A DNA stretch of 27,452 nt from NCBI GenBank assembly GCA_021151805.1, contig JAGKWN010000053.1, forward strand, positions 1 to 27,452. The letters run 5' to 3'. Made by a program: the position numbers and the translations under genes. This document shows positions 9,130 through 16,520 of this stretch, one piece after another (the stretch's first letter is position 1; every line of letters starts with the position of its first letter). The DNA is from Cytophagaceae bacterium. GTDB lineage: Bacteria; Bacteroidota; Bacteroidia; Cytophagales; Cytophagaceae. Below the pieces are notes generated by a model that saw only the letters and a program-made list of their open reading frames with translations, was not told the origin of the DNA and did no database searches.

Positions 9130-9909
9130 ATGAAACAATACGGAATCTGTCATTTAAGTGTAGTACCCATGCGGGTTGAAGCGGGAGATCGTCATGAGAT
9201 GAGCTCGCAGTTGCTGTTCGGCGATTTTTTTGAAATCATCAATCAGTCTGAGGATGGTAAATGGAAATACATCCAGAATGATTTCGATGGTTACAAAGGC
9301 TGGATCGATGCGAAACAATACCTGCCGGTTGATGAAGACTACATTCATAAATTAAGTCAGACACCGCCGGTATTCTGTAAGTCGTTGTATGCACTTGCCA
9401 AAAGTGAAACACGCTTTTTCCCTTTAATGATGGGCTCTACCTTGCCTTTATATAAAAACGGCATCATCAGCGTAGGGGACGAACCTTATATTCTGGAAGG
9501 GGATGTAGGTTATGCTGAACCGTTCAATGCGAAAAAAATTGAACAGACAGCATTATTGTATTTAGGTGCACCGTATCTGTGGGGCGGCCGCTGTCATTTC
9601 GGGATCGACTGTTCAGGATTTGTGCAGCAGATCTACCGCATGTTTTCCATTCCATTACCTCGTGATGCTTATCAGCAGGCTGAAATTGGAATCACTGTGC
9701 CGTATGAGCATTACCAGCAGGGTGACCTTGCATTCTTTAAAAATGAATTTGATAAAATTACCCATGTAGGCATTATGCTGAACGGGAATAAGATCATCCA
9801 CGCATCCGGACAGGTACGTCTGGACTTAATTGATGAGCAGGGAATCATTCATGCAGATAAGCGTATTTACACACACAGACTGGCGTTTATTAAGCGGCCG
9901 GGAGTGTAA
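9130..9909 (+). CDS. SH3-domain NlpC/P60 family cysteine peptidase
   Basis: Peptidoglycan endopeptidase of the C40 type, likely cleaving the D-Glu to diamino-acid bond of stem peptides. The 259-aa protein has SH3b-like regions at about residues 1-65 (WKYIQNDFDGYKGWID) and 75-130, then the NlpC/P60 domain from about 137: YLWGGRCHFGIDCSGFVQ with catalytic Cys161, THVGIML with His212, and IIHASG with His224 as third residue. No signal peptide is seen, and MKQYGICHLS is a plausible natural start, similar to cytoplasmic murein-tripeptide-recycling dipeptidyl peptidases of the YkfC type; a recycling role is therefore an alternative to cell-wall cleavage. It stands alone, after the nested repeat element. 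Confidence 0.9.
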   Translation: MKQYGICHLSVVPMRVEAGDRHEMSSQLLFGDFFEIINQSEDGKWKYIQNDFDGYKGWIDAKQYLPVDEDYIHKLSQTPPVFCKSLYALAKSETRFFPLMMGSTLPLYKNGIISVGDEPYILEGDVGYAEPFNAKKIEQTALLYLGAPYLWGGRCHFGIDCSGFVQQIYRMFSIPLPRDAYQQAEIGITVPYEHYQQGDLAFFKNEFDKITHVGIMLNGNKIIHASGQVRLDLIDEQGIIHADKRIYTHRLAFIKRPGV

Positions 9910-9911
9910 TT

Positions 9912-9941
9912 AGTGGTCAGTTGTCAGTATACAGTGGTCAG
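9912..9941. repeat. short direct repeat AGTGGTCAG
   Basis: AGTGGTCAG occurs at 9912-9920 and 9933-9941 with a partial copy (TTGTCAGT) between. It follows the peptidase stop codon closely and resembles remnants of low-complexity dispersed repeats common in Bacteroidota intergenic DNA. No function can be assigned. Confidence 0.5.
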
Positions 9942-10056
9942 AAAAAAAACATTTGTCCATTCTTTTGTGTAGCCCATGGCTGTAGCCTTGGAGATTTACG
10001 CATCCGTGAATGAGTTTTAAGAAGAGCAGAGTTAAAAGCTCTTGGAATTATTTTTT

Positions 10057-10413
10057 ATGACAAAAATAAAGTTATTTTTCGAATATGTATATATGAGTAT
10101 TTACAAGGTTTCAGGTACTGGAAGCGGAAGGTATATACTTATGATGGCAATGGGATTCATATTTTTTACTTCAATGTTGTTATTCGTTTTGTTTAATCTG
10201 AGTCCTAAAATTTTTCTTTTCTATTTTGCATTACCAATTTGGGGAATAGCCTTTATTTATTTCCTATTTAATATGGATGATAAAATTGTTGAGAAGTATA
10301 AAGGCATGGATTTTAGTTATGGCAGATCTTACTTAGTATTCATTGCAGTGGCTATATTTGCTTTTCTACCTTTATTGCTTGTCATACTAATCAAGTATTT
10401 TCAACGATTATAA
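10057..10413 (+). CDS. small membrane protein, unknown function
   Basis: Protein of 118 aa starting MTKIKLFFEYVYMSIYK. Three hydrophobic segments are visible: about residues 25-46 (ILMMAMGFIFFTSMLLFVLF), 51-70 (IFLFYFALPIWGIAFIYFLF) and 93-115 (YLVFIAVAIFAFLPLLLVIL), separated by short polar loops; the 70-92 loop has DDKIVEKYKGMDFSYGR. I do not recognise a family. The ATG at 10057 is used; a TTG 15 bases earlier is the only alternative. It lies between the NlpC/P60 gene and a long non-coding stretch and has no clear operon partner. The coding sequence looks genuine because of its coherent membrane topology and lack of an overlapping better ORF, but expression is not supported by a visible promoter. 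Confidence 0.6.
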   Translation: MTKIKLFFEYVYMSIYKVSGTGSGRYILMMAMGFIFFTSMLLFVLFNLSPKIFLFYFALPIWGIAFIYFLFNMDDKIVEKYKGMDFSYGRSYLVFIAVAIFAFLPLLLVILIKYFQRL

Positions 10414-10612
10414 AATAATTGGCGAAACAGCGTGTCGTAAGGTTTATTTTAAGAAATATCTGATACTGACAATATCGGATAGAATTCCCGACCTTTGCAG
10501 TGCTACCTCTAAGAGATTTTCGGTCATTTTTACCCTTTATTATTTCTCAAACTATCTCCTAAATTGTTTCATTCAGGCGGAATATACCCGGATTATGGGC
10601 GGATCATATACG

Positions 10613-10654
10613 AATTATGTCTAGTCCTGAAATACAGGTACTAGGACCATAATT
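10613..10654. ncRNA. strong imperfect hairpin, possible structured RNA
   Basis: AATTATG (10613-10619) pairs with CATAATT (10648-10654); inside this CTAG (10621-10624) pairs with CTAG (10641-10644) and CCTG (10626-10629) with CAGG (10635-10638) around an AAATA loop. Small internal bulges separate the stems. It could be part of a small RNA ending at the terminator-like hairpin at 10790, or a dispersed repeat. Strand is unknown. Confidence 0.35.
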
Positions 10655-10758
10655 ACAGCATCCTTTTGCTTTATTCCATGTGTGTGTTTCCTGATTTTTA
10701 ACACAATAGTGGTTAAATCTATATTTCCAGCTCTTCCGGATTTGCAATCCTGAAACCA

Positions 10759-10790
10759 GATAAAAAGGATTTGTAATCCGTTTTTTTATC
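10759..10790 (+). terminator. terminator-like hairpin with poly-T
   Basis: GATAAAAAGGATT and AATCC-G-TTTTTTTATC fold around a TGT loop, giving a GGATT/AATCC core extended by A-T pairs and a seven-T run. A second copy of the core, GGATTTGCAATCC, lies just upstream at 10738-10750, itself palindromic around TGC. No gene ends shortly before it, so it may end a non-coding transcript, or the pair may be a dispersed palindromic repeat. Confidence 0.45.
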
Positions 10791-10859
10791 TGAAATCCTC
10801 CTAAAAACAATTTTTCCCTCTTTAAACTTAGAACTTCTTACTTAAAATCTCCTAAAACA

Positions 10860-10890
10860 TTGAAATAAAAACAATTAATCCGTACATTTG
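10860..10890 (+). promoter_or_regulatory. Bacteroidota-type promoter of rpsA
   Basis: TTG at 10860-10862 and TACATTTG at 10883-10890, 20 bases apart, match the known Bacteroidota sigma pattern (TTTG, 17-23 bases, TAnnTTTG). Transcription would begin a few bases downstream, about 70 bases before the rpsA start. Confidence 0.65.
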
Positions 10891-10893
10891 CAG

Positions 10894-10913
10894 TCCGTTT
10901 TTGGTTAAACGGA
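10894..10913 (+). promoter_or_regulatory. rpsA 5' leader hairpin
   Basis: Perfect 7-bp stem TCCGTTT / AAACGGA with loop TTGGTT, placed at the expected transcript start. Ribosomal protein S1 controls its own mRNA in proteobacteria through leader structure; whether this hairpin does so here is inference. Confidence 0.45.
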
Positions 10914-10971
10914 TCTTAAAAACAAATTTCAGTCTCTTGCCCGTAGGCTGATGTATAAAAGGGTGAATATT

Positions 10972-12771
10972 ATGCTTACTCCAAAACCAGAAGATTTCAA
11001 CTGGGACTTAGTTGGTGACAAAGGTTTCGGTGGCGGTTACACTGCTGCTGAAAAAGAAAAAATTGCTTCTTTGTATGAAGGTACATTAAGCGAGGTTACT
11101 GAGAAACAAGTATTAAGTGGTACCGTAGTTGGTGTTACTGAACGCGATGTGATCATTAACATTGGTTTTAAATCAGATGGTCTTATTCCACTTTCTGAAT
11201 TCCGCGATGTAGATGGCGGTGTTAAAGTTGGTGAAGTATACGACGTATTTGTTGAAGACCAGGAAAACTCTTCAGGCCAGTTAGTATTATCTCGTCGTAA
11301 GGCGCGTATTGTTAAGGCTTGGGAAAACATTCAAGGTGCTCTTGATAGCGATGTTATCATTGAAGCTCTTGTTAAGAGAAGAACGAAAGGTGGTTTGATC
11401 GTTGATTTATTCGGCGTTGAAGCTTTCTTACCAGGTTCTCAGATTGATGTTAAACCAATCCGTGACTTTGATATCTTCGTTGGTAAGAAGATGGAAGTTA
11501 AGGTTGTTAAAATCAACTATACAAACGATAACGTTGTCGTATCACACAAAGTGTTGATCGAAAAAGATATCGAAAAACAAAAAGCTGTAATCCTGAACAA
11601 CCTTGAAAAAGGTCAGGTATTGGAAGGTGTGATCAAAAACATGACAAACTTCGGTGTGTTCATCGATTTAGGTGGTGTAGATGGTTTACTTCACATTACA
11701 GATATCTCTTGGGGCCGCATAAGCCATCCGCAGGAAGTATTAAGCTTAGACCAAAAAGTACAGGTAGTAGTGTTGGATTTCGACGAAGAGAAAAAACGTA
11801 TCTCTCTTGGTATGAAACAACTTACTTCTCACCCTTGGGATGCGCTTCCAGCTGATGTTGCTGTTGGTTCTAAAATCAAAGGTAAAATCGTTAACGTAGC
11901 AGATTACGGTGCATTCCTTGAATTACACCCAGGTGTTGAAGGTTTGATTCACGTATCTGAAATGAGCTGGTCTCAGCACTTACGTAACCCACAAGACTTT
12001 ATCAAAGTTGGTGATGAGTTAGAAACAGTTGTATTGACATTAGACCGTGATGAGCGTAAAATGTCTTTAGGTATTAAGCAATTGACTGAAGATCCTTGGA
12101 CTAAAGCTGATGCTATTTCTAAATACGCTGTAGGTACTAAGCACACAGGCCTTGTTCGTAACTTGACTAACTTCGGTTTATTCATCGAGTTAGAAGAAGG
12201 TATCGACGGTCTTGTACACGTATCTGATCTTTCTTGGACTAAGAAAATCAAACACCCATCTGAATTCGTTAAGGTTGGTGATAAATTGGATGTAATCGTA
12301 TTGGAGTTGGATGTTGAAAACAGAAGACTTGCTTTAGGTCACAAACAATTAGAAGAAAACCCTTGGAATACGTTCGAAACAATCTTCACTCCGGGTTCAG
12401 TTCATACAGCAACGCTTATCTCTAAAAACGATAAAGGTGCAGTTCTTGAATTGCCATACGGTATCGAAGGTTTTGCAATGAACAAGCACCTTGTAAAAGC
12501 TGACGGTTCAAATGCAGAACAAGGTGAAGCGTTAGATTTCAAAGTGTTGGAGTTCTCTAAAGACGACAAACGTATTGTGTTATCTCACACAAAAACGTTC
12601 TCTGAAGTAGCTGAAGATGCTGCTGCTCCTGATGCTAAGAAAAAGAAACCTGCTGCTGCTAAAGCCGCTAAAGCTGCTGCTCCTGCAAAAGCAAAAGATG
12701 TTGAGAAATCAACATTAGGTGATATCGAAGCACTTTCTAATTTGAAAGATTCAATGGACGGAAAGAAGTAA
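10972..12771 (+). CDS. rpsA: 30S ribosomal protein S1
   Basis: RNA-binding ribosomal protein that helps mRNA load on the small subunit. The 599-aa protein has six S1 (OB-fold) repeats at about residues 46-115, 132-200, 217-288, 303-375, 390-460 and 475-545; repeats 3-5 are the best conserved (NFGVFIDLGGVDGLLHITDISW, YGAFLELHPGVEGLIHVSEMSW, NFGLFIELEEGIDGLVHVSDLSW). The tail from about 552 is Ala/Lys-rich (KKKKPAAAKAAKAAAPAKAK), an acidic-helix ending follows. Codon choice is visibly biased toward GGT, CGT, GTT and AAC compared with neighbours, as expected for a highly expressed gene. I prefer the ATG at 10972, which has A at -3 and -6; an in-frame ATG at 10951 would add seven residues. Own promoter and terminator; monocistronic. 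Confidence 0.95.
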   Translation: MLTPKPEDFNWDLVGDKGFGGGYTAAEKEKIASLYEGTLSEVTEKQVLSGTVVGVTERDVIINIGFKSDGLIPLSEFRDVDGGVKVGEVYDVFVEDQENSSGQLVLSRRKARIVKAWENIQGALDSDVIIEALVKRRTKGGLIVDLFGVEAFLPGSQIDVKPIRDFDIFVGKKMEVKVVKINYTNDNVVVSHKVLIEKDIEKQKAVILNNLEKGQVLEGVIKNMTNFGVFIDLGGVDGLLHITDISWGRISHPQEVLSLDQKVQVVVLDFDEEKKRISLGMKQLTSHPWDALPADVAVGSKIKGKIVNVADYGAFLELHPGVEGLIHVSEMSWSQHLRNPQDFIKVGDELETVVLTLDRDERKMSLGIKQLTEDPWTKADAISKYAVGTKHTGLVRNLTNFGLFIELEEGIDGLVHVSDLSWTKKIKHPSEFVKVGDKLDVIVLELDVENRRLALGHKQLEENPWNTFETIFTPGSVHTATLISKNDKGAVLELPYGIEGFAMNKHLVKADGSNAEQGEALDFKVLEFSKDDKRIVLSHTKTFSEVAEDAAAPDAKKKKPAAAKAAKAAAPAKAKDVEKSTLGDIEALSNLKDSMDGKK

Positions 12772-12795
12772 TTCTTTCTCTCTGAGATAATAGAA

Positions 12796-12827
12796 GCCAT
12801 CATGCGAATTCGCGTGATGGCTTTTTT
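12796..12827 (+). terminator. rho-independent terminator of rpsA
   Basis: An 11-bp stem (12796-12806 with 12811-12821, one G-T pair) closes an AATT loop and is followed by TTTTTT. It starts 24 bases after the rpsA stop codon. Confidence 0.9.
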
Positions 12828-12946
12828 ATTATCAGAAGAATTGTTTTAGCTGCTTAGTATCAATTGATTATTTCATAAGAGATATGACCGGAAGAAAGAA
12901 TCGCAAAATCTTTTACTTTTTAGCTTTATTGTTTGCACTAATTTTA

Positions 12947-12954
12947 TAACTTTG
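12947..12954 (+). promoter_or_regulatory. -7 promoter element of tRNA-Cys
   Basis: TAACTTTG matches TAnnTTTG and lies 14 bases before the mature tRNA 5' end. A TTG at 12929-12931 is a possible -33 element with a slightly short spacer of 15 bases. Confidence 0.5.
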
Positions 12955-12968
12955 CAAACCTAAATCAG

Positions 12969-13039
12969 GGTTTCGTGGCCGAGTGGCTAGGCAGAGGTCT
13001 GCAAAACCTTCTACACCAGTTCGAATCTGGTCGAAACCT
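12969..13039 (+). tRNA. tRNA-Cys (GCA)
   Basis: Full cloverleaf of 71 bases. Acceptor GGTTTCG (12969-12975) pairs with CGAAACC (13032-13038); D stem GCC/GGC; anticodon stem GAGGT/ACCTT (one G-T pair) around CTGCAAA, with anticodon GCA at 13001-13003; T stem ACCAG/CTGGT around TTCGAAT. The discriminator base is T at 13039, the identity base for cysteinyl-tRNA synthetase. The 3' CCA is not encoded (CCG follows), so it must be added. Confidence 0.96.
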
Positions 13040-13045
13040 CCGAGT

Positions 13046-13088
13046 AAAGCCTTCATCCCGATAGTTATCTGGATTGAAGGCTTTTTTA
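13046..13088 (+). terminator. terminator after tRNA-Cys
   Basis: AAGCCTTCA (13047-13055) pairs with TGAAGGCTT (13075-13083), extended inside by TCC/GGA with a bulge, followed by a T run. It begins 7 bases after the tRNA. Confidence 0.85.
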
Positions 13089-13184
13089 TTTGAAACAACC
13101 GAAAAACAAACACGAACAAATCGGTTGAAACATTTTTCAATATATTGTAGTTAAAACAATCATAAACTTAATCATTGCTCTGTC

Positions 13185-13619
13185 ATGAATCCCAGATTAC
13201 AATTTATTCAAGAACGTATCGGTAGTGTTGTTACAGACAGTCCTTCAGAAATAAGCAACTGGCTTCAGATGACACCTGTATATGCAGAGAAAGGGAAGAT
13301 CGTGGTAGATATTCCGGTGCGCGCTGACATGACGAATATGATGAAGACTCTCCACGGCGGTATTGCAGCAACCATTCTGGATGATCTTTGCGGTACCGTA
13401 TGTTTGATCTCGGCAGATGATTTCTTTTATGCGACTGTAAACCTCACCGTAGATTATTTATTGCCTGCACATGTTGGAGAGGTGCTTCGCTGCACCGCAG
13501 AAGTAGTGCGACTAGGAAAAACAATTATCAATGTACAGGCTGAATTGATTCGTCCGGATGGGAAGATTGTAGCCCGGACAACTTCCAATCTGATCAATAC
13601 CCAGATCAAGACGCATTAA
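13185..13619 (+). CDS. PaaI-type hotdog-fold acyl-CoA thioesterase
   Basis: Protein of 144 aa with the hotdog-fold PaaI/YdiI thioesterase pattern: a leading helix region, the LHGGIAATILDDLCG segment with the HGG motif at residues 57-59 and acidic Asp66/Asp67 in the central helix, then the strand FYATVNLTVDYLLPAHVGEVLRCTAEVVRLGKTIINVQAELIRPDGKIVARTTSNL. Such enzymes hydrolyse acyl- or aryl-CoA thioesters; the substrate cannot be read from sequence. Usual family length is 130-150 aa, so it is complete. It starts with an ATG about 100 bases after the tRNA-Cys terminator and has no operon partner; the next gene is 192 bases away. Confidence 0.88.
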   Translation: MNPRLQFIQERIGSVVTDSPSEISNWLQMTPVYAEKGKIVVDIPVRADMTNMMKTLHGGIAATILDDLCGTVCLISADDFFYATVNLTVDYLLPAHVGEVLRCTAEVVRLGKTIINVQAELIRPDGKIVARTTSNLINTQIKTH

Positions 13620-13741
13620 GAAATCTTATCCGGATAGGGTGTTTTCGGGTTAGAATGTTAACTTTTGTTAAAATCATTCTGGATTACAAGAAGTTATTCA
13701 CTTTTTTTGTAACTGTATTCCAATTACTTCCGTAAAAAACT

Positions 13742-13785
13742 CTATATAATTTGCTGGAATATCTCATTCTCTATCAATTATATAG
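13742..13785. repeat. AT-rich inverted repeat upstream of small gene A
   Basis: CTATATAAT (13742-13750) and ATTATATAG (13777-13785) are a perfect 9-bp inverted pair 26 bases apart, ending 26 bases before the start of the 69-aa gene. It could be a regulator site or a leader hairpin; AT-rich sequence makes chance possible. Confidence 0.35.
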
Positions 13786-13811
13786 TGTTTTAACCCTTTA
13801 ACATATGTATC

Positions 13812-14021
13812 ATGGAAGAATTTGAAAAAGTACTTAAATCTCATACCTGGACAGAAGAATCGACCATCCGTGTTCTCTTAAACAGCAACAATAAAGGTAC
13901 CATCAAGGAAATACTTCCGCGAATCAGAAAATATACCAATGCAGTTGTTATAAACTATCAGGAAGACCTGCAGACAGTAGCACAAATTTATATCGGCGAC
14001 AGAACAATCACATTAGCATAG
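13812..14021 (+). CDS. conserved small protein of unknown function (paralogue A)
   Basis: Protein of 69 aa, MEEFEKVLKSHTWTEESTIR..., soluble, without signal peptide or membrane segment. It is 36/69 identical, with no gaps, to the 69-aa protein encoded at 17833-18042. Conserved cores are SNNK (25-28), KEILP (32-36) and RKYTNA (39-44), followed by a predicted strand-rich end (VVINYQ, AQIYIGDRTITLA). I do not recognise a family. The equal length and spread-out conservation show both are real genes. It stands alone with a 192-base upstream gap; CTTTAACATA precedes the start here (13796-13805) and also in the paralogue. Confidence 0.72.
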   Translation: MEEFEKVLKSHTWTEESTIRVLLNSNNKGTIKEILPRIRKYTNAVVINYQEDLQTVAQIYIGDRTITLA

Positions 14022-14124
14022 TCTGATCTCTTCATTTTATTTTTTACGGATCGACTACGCATTTTGATAGGGTTCCATCATTCTACTTACGGACTTGAAG
14101 GCAGTTCTGCTGGCTGCTTCCGGC

Positions 14125-15057
14125 TTAGTTCCATGCAAGCTGTTTACGCTCGTGCCAATAGGCTTCTCTGTCTACCCGCATTTTCTTTAACTGATCAATT
14201 TCATCTGCATGCAATGTGAATGTATTGGCGAGTAGATTTTGCTCCAGTTGTTTCACAGTGGCTGCACCGCTTAAAACAAAGGCTGGCTTTAGTGTATCCA
14301 TACAGAATCGCATAGCGACCGCATCTTTTCCAACGTTGTATTTTGCTGCTAATGTTTTAAGCAGTGCATCATTCGTCTGGCTTCTTAATACACGGCCGTT
14401 GGCAAGGGATTCTTTGATGATGATCGTGGCGTTGGCTGCATGCAGCAATTCAATAACTTCCGCAATACTTTGTTCGAATAAATTGTAGGTTACCTGAAAT
14501 ACAGTAAAGATTGGTTTGCCTTCCACAGTAAGTGTCAGTGCTTTTTTGATCACTTCGTTCTGCTGTACACCGCTTGTCGTAAGGCCAATCTGTATATGGA
14601 AAGTTTTTTTTATCGCAGCCAATTCTCCAAGCGCTTCTTTATTTTCCAGCACGCCACTATCAAGGGTAGCTGAATGAATCTGATACATGTTCAGATAAGG
14701 AAGAAGTTGTTGTGAATATTGCCATTGCTGTTTCAATACCTGTAATGAATGTTCTTTTACTTCGTGCTGTTCAGGATTTTTTTCAAAGTTCGCGGTATAG
14801 ATATATCCCCATTTGGTAGAAATTCCAATATCTGAATAATTTCTTTTTCTGGTCCAATCCAAAAGTATTTCCTCTGCAATGCCATAACCCGGTGCGCTAT
14901 CAAAATGACGGATTCCAAGTTGATATGCCGTGTCCAACAGATCTAATGCATGCGCCTGTAAAGCGCTTTTATCAGGATTCTGTAAACTATCAGCAGTTTT
15001 TATATTTATATATAGTGGCCTGCCAATAGCGGCCATACCTAATGCGATTTGTGTCAT
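14125..15057 (-). CDS. aldo/keto reductase
   Basis: NAD(P)H-dependent TIM-barrel oxidoreductase of 310 aa. The catalytic tetrad is complete: Asp53 and Tyr58 in HFDSAPGYGIAEEIL, Lys82 in STKWGY and His128 in YQIHSATLD. Later IGLTTSGVQQNEVI, FQVTYNLFEQ and the VLSGAATVKQLEQNL segment fit the NADP-binding end of the family, as in the YajO/pyridoxal-reductase-like group (subfamily is inference). Start placed at 15057 (MTQIALG), because the longer reading adds 34 unlikely residues and would remove the gap to the divergent gene at 15168. That 110-base gap holds a near-perfect palindrome. Substrate unknown. Confidence 0.88.
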   Translation of the reverse strand: MTQIALGMAAIGRPLYINIKTADSLQNPDKSALQAHALDLLDTAYQLGIRHFDSAPGYGIAEEILLDWTRKRNYSDIGISTKWGYIYTANFEKNPEQHEVKEHSLQVLKQQWQYSQQLLPYLNMYQIHSATLDSGVLENKEALGELAAIKKTFHIQIGLTTSGVQQNEVIKKALTLTVEGKPIFTVFQVTYNLFEQSIAEVIELLHAANATIIIKESLANGRVLRSQTNDALLKTLAAKYNVGKDAVAMRFCMDTLKPAFVLSGAATVKQLEQNLLANTFTLHADEIDQLKKMRVDREAYWHERKQLAWN

Positions 15058-15103
15058 AAAAATTGAAGGTGAATAAAAAACTTCTCCTGATGTTTTTGTT
15101 TGA

Positions 15104-15123
15104 TTAAAATTACGTAATTTAAA
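15104..15123. promoter_or_regulatory. palindromic candidate operator between divergent genes
   Basis: Core AAATTACGTAATTT (15107-15120) is a perfect 14-bp palindrome; adding three bases on each side gives two further matches and one mismatch. It sits in the only gap between the leftward aldo/keto reductase and the rightward sugar-dehydrogenase-like lipoprotein, so one regulator could act on both. Confidence 0.45.
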
Positions 15124-15167
15124 ATAGTGATGCATAATGAAAAACAGCATCTCAAACAATTGCCCCT

Positions 15168-16469
15168 ATGAAACAACTTTTTTTCTCAGCTCTATTTTTG
15201 AGTTTTTTTATTTCGTGTAACAACCATGGTGAAAAGACAGCAGCAGTAACCTTAGACGATACGCTCGAAAGCGATACGTTTCCGAAACCCTTTGCGACGG
15301 AGTCCGCTAAAAAATTCAGTAAAGCGATTGGCTGGAAAGAAGGCCAGGCACCAGTAGCACCTAAAGGTTTTATTGTGCAGAAATATGCCAATATGCTTGA
15401 GAACCCCAGATGGATCTATGTGCTGCCGAATGGTGATGTATTGGTGGCCGAATCAGGTACAAAAGGTTTTATAAAAAAGACAGCTTCATTTATCAGCGGT
15501 AATTCAAAATCCAAACTGTCGGACGGCAGCGCTGATCGCATTACGCTCTTCCGAGATACTAATAAAGATGGTCTTCCAGATGTACGTGAAGTGTTCCTTG
15601 AAAATCTAAACCAGCCGCTGGGCATGCTGTTAATTGAAAATACATTTTATGTAGCTAACACCGATGGTGTTGTTGCGTTTCCATATACACGCGGACAAAC
15701 ATCTATTACGGTAAAAGGCAAGAAGATCACGGACCTGCCTGCAGACGGCTACAACAATCACTGGACACGAAATATTATTACTAATGCCGATGATTCAAAG
15801 ATCTACATCTCGGTGGGCTCTTCCAGCAACATTGGAGAACATGGCATGGATCAGGAAATAATGCGAGCGAATATACTTGAAATGAATCCCGATGGCAGCG
15901 GCAAAAGAGTATATGCCTCGGGTATCCGCAATCCTGTGGGTATGGCCTGGGCACCTGGTACACGTATATTATGGACGGTTGTAAATGAACGCGATGAGTT
16001 GGGCGATGAACTGGTAGCCGATTATCTGACAAGTGTAAAAGATGGTGGTTTCTATGGCTGGCCGTATTCATACTGGGGACAGCATGTTGATCCAAGGTTG
16101 GAAGGTAAGGGGATGGATATGGTAAATAAGGCGATAGTGCCGGACGTATCACTGGGAGCGCATACAGCATCGCTGGGGCTTGCTTTTTATGAGCATACCA
16201 TGTTTCCCGAACATTACCAAAATGGCGCATTTATCAGTCAGCATGGCTCCTGGAACCGTTCTTCTTTCTCCGGCTACAAAGTAGTATTCGTGCCGTTTGA
16301 TCAGGGGAAACCATCTGGCCCGGCAGAAGATTTTTTAACAGGCTTCATTGCCAATACAGAAGAGGTATACGGCAGGCCTGTAGGCATTACAGTATTACAG
16401 GATGGTTCTCTGCTAGTGGCTGATGATGCAGCCAATACCATCTGGCGGATCAGCGTTGATAAAAAATAA
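15168..16469 (+). CDS. PQQ-type sorbosone/glucose dehydrogenase-like lipoprotein
   Basis: Exported lipoprotein of 433 aa: MKQLFFSALFLSFFISC gives a lipobox with Cys17, so it should be anchored in the periplasm or outer membrane. From about residue 60 it has the beta-propeller of the sorbosone dehydrogenase (GSDH) family: ENPRWIYVLPNGDVLVAESGT, NQPLGMLLIENTFYVANTDGVV, NNHWTRNIITNADDSKIYISVGSSSN, GSGKRVYASGIRNPVGMAW, then NERDELGDELVADYL and GGFYGWPYSYWGQHVDPR. The family oxidises sugars or aldoses using PQQ, but many members lack proof of activity; no PQQ synthesis genes are here. It is divergent from the aldo/keto reductase, suggesting related carbohydrate redox roles. Ends at a strong terminator. 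Confidence 0.85.
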   Translation: MKQLFFSALFLSFFISCNNHGEKTAAVTLDDTLESDTFPKPFATESAKKFSKAIGWKEGQAPVAPKGFIVQKYANMLENPRWIYVLPNGDVLVAESGTKGFIKKTASFISGNSKSKLSDGSADRITLFRDTNKDGLPDVREVFLENLNQPLGMLLIENTFYVANTDGVVAFPYTRGQTSITVKGKKITDLPADGYNNHWTRNIITNADDSKIYISVGSSSNIGEHGMDQEIMRANILEMNPDGSGKRVYASGIRNPVGMAWAPGTRILWTVVNERDELGDELVADYLTSVKDGGFYGWPYSYWGQHVDPRLEGKGMDMVNKAIVPDVSLGAHTASLGLAFYEHTMFPEHYQNGAFISQHGSWNRSSFSGYKVVFVPFDQGKPSGPAEDFLTGFIANTEEVYGRPVGITVLQDGSLLVADDAANTIWRISVDKK

Positions 16470-16484
16470 AAACGAAACATAAAT

Positions 16485-16516
16485 AAAAAAGGTCAATACA
16501 TGTATTGACCTTTTTT
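16485..16516. terminator. bidirectional terminator
   Basis: AAAAAAGGTCAATACA is followed directly by its reverse complement, giving a perfect 32-base palindrome with A and T runs outside. It sits between the convergent lipoprotein gene and the AhpD-like gene and can stop both. Confidence 0.88.
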
Positions 16517-16520
16517 ATAC

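Larger units (their letters stand above)
10414..10858. other. long non-coding stretch before the rpsA promoter
   Basis: About 445 bases without a convincing gene on either strand. The only open frames are short, lysine-rich or AT-driven and match nothing I know. A weak promoter-like CCGACCTTTGCAG lies near 10489-10501. Two strong hairpins at 10613-10654 and 10759-10790 are listed separately. The rest shows nothing I can name. Confidence 0.6.

Noticed and set aside
9912..9941. AGTGGTCAG direct repeat as a CRISPR-like or attachment site
   Set aside because: Only two copies, no regular spacers and no cas gene or integrase nearby.
10604..10810. A 68-aa leftward frame in the gap before rpsA
   Set aside because: It runs through both hairpins, has an implausible composition and no start context; the hairpins explain the sequence better.
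15781..16230. A 149-aa His/Pro-rich leftward frame
   Set aside because: Antisense to the sorbosone-dehydrogenase-like lipoprotein, whose domain match is clear.
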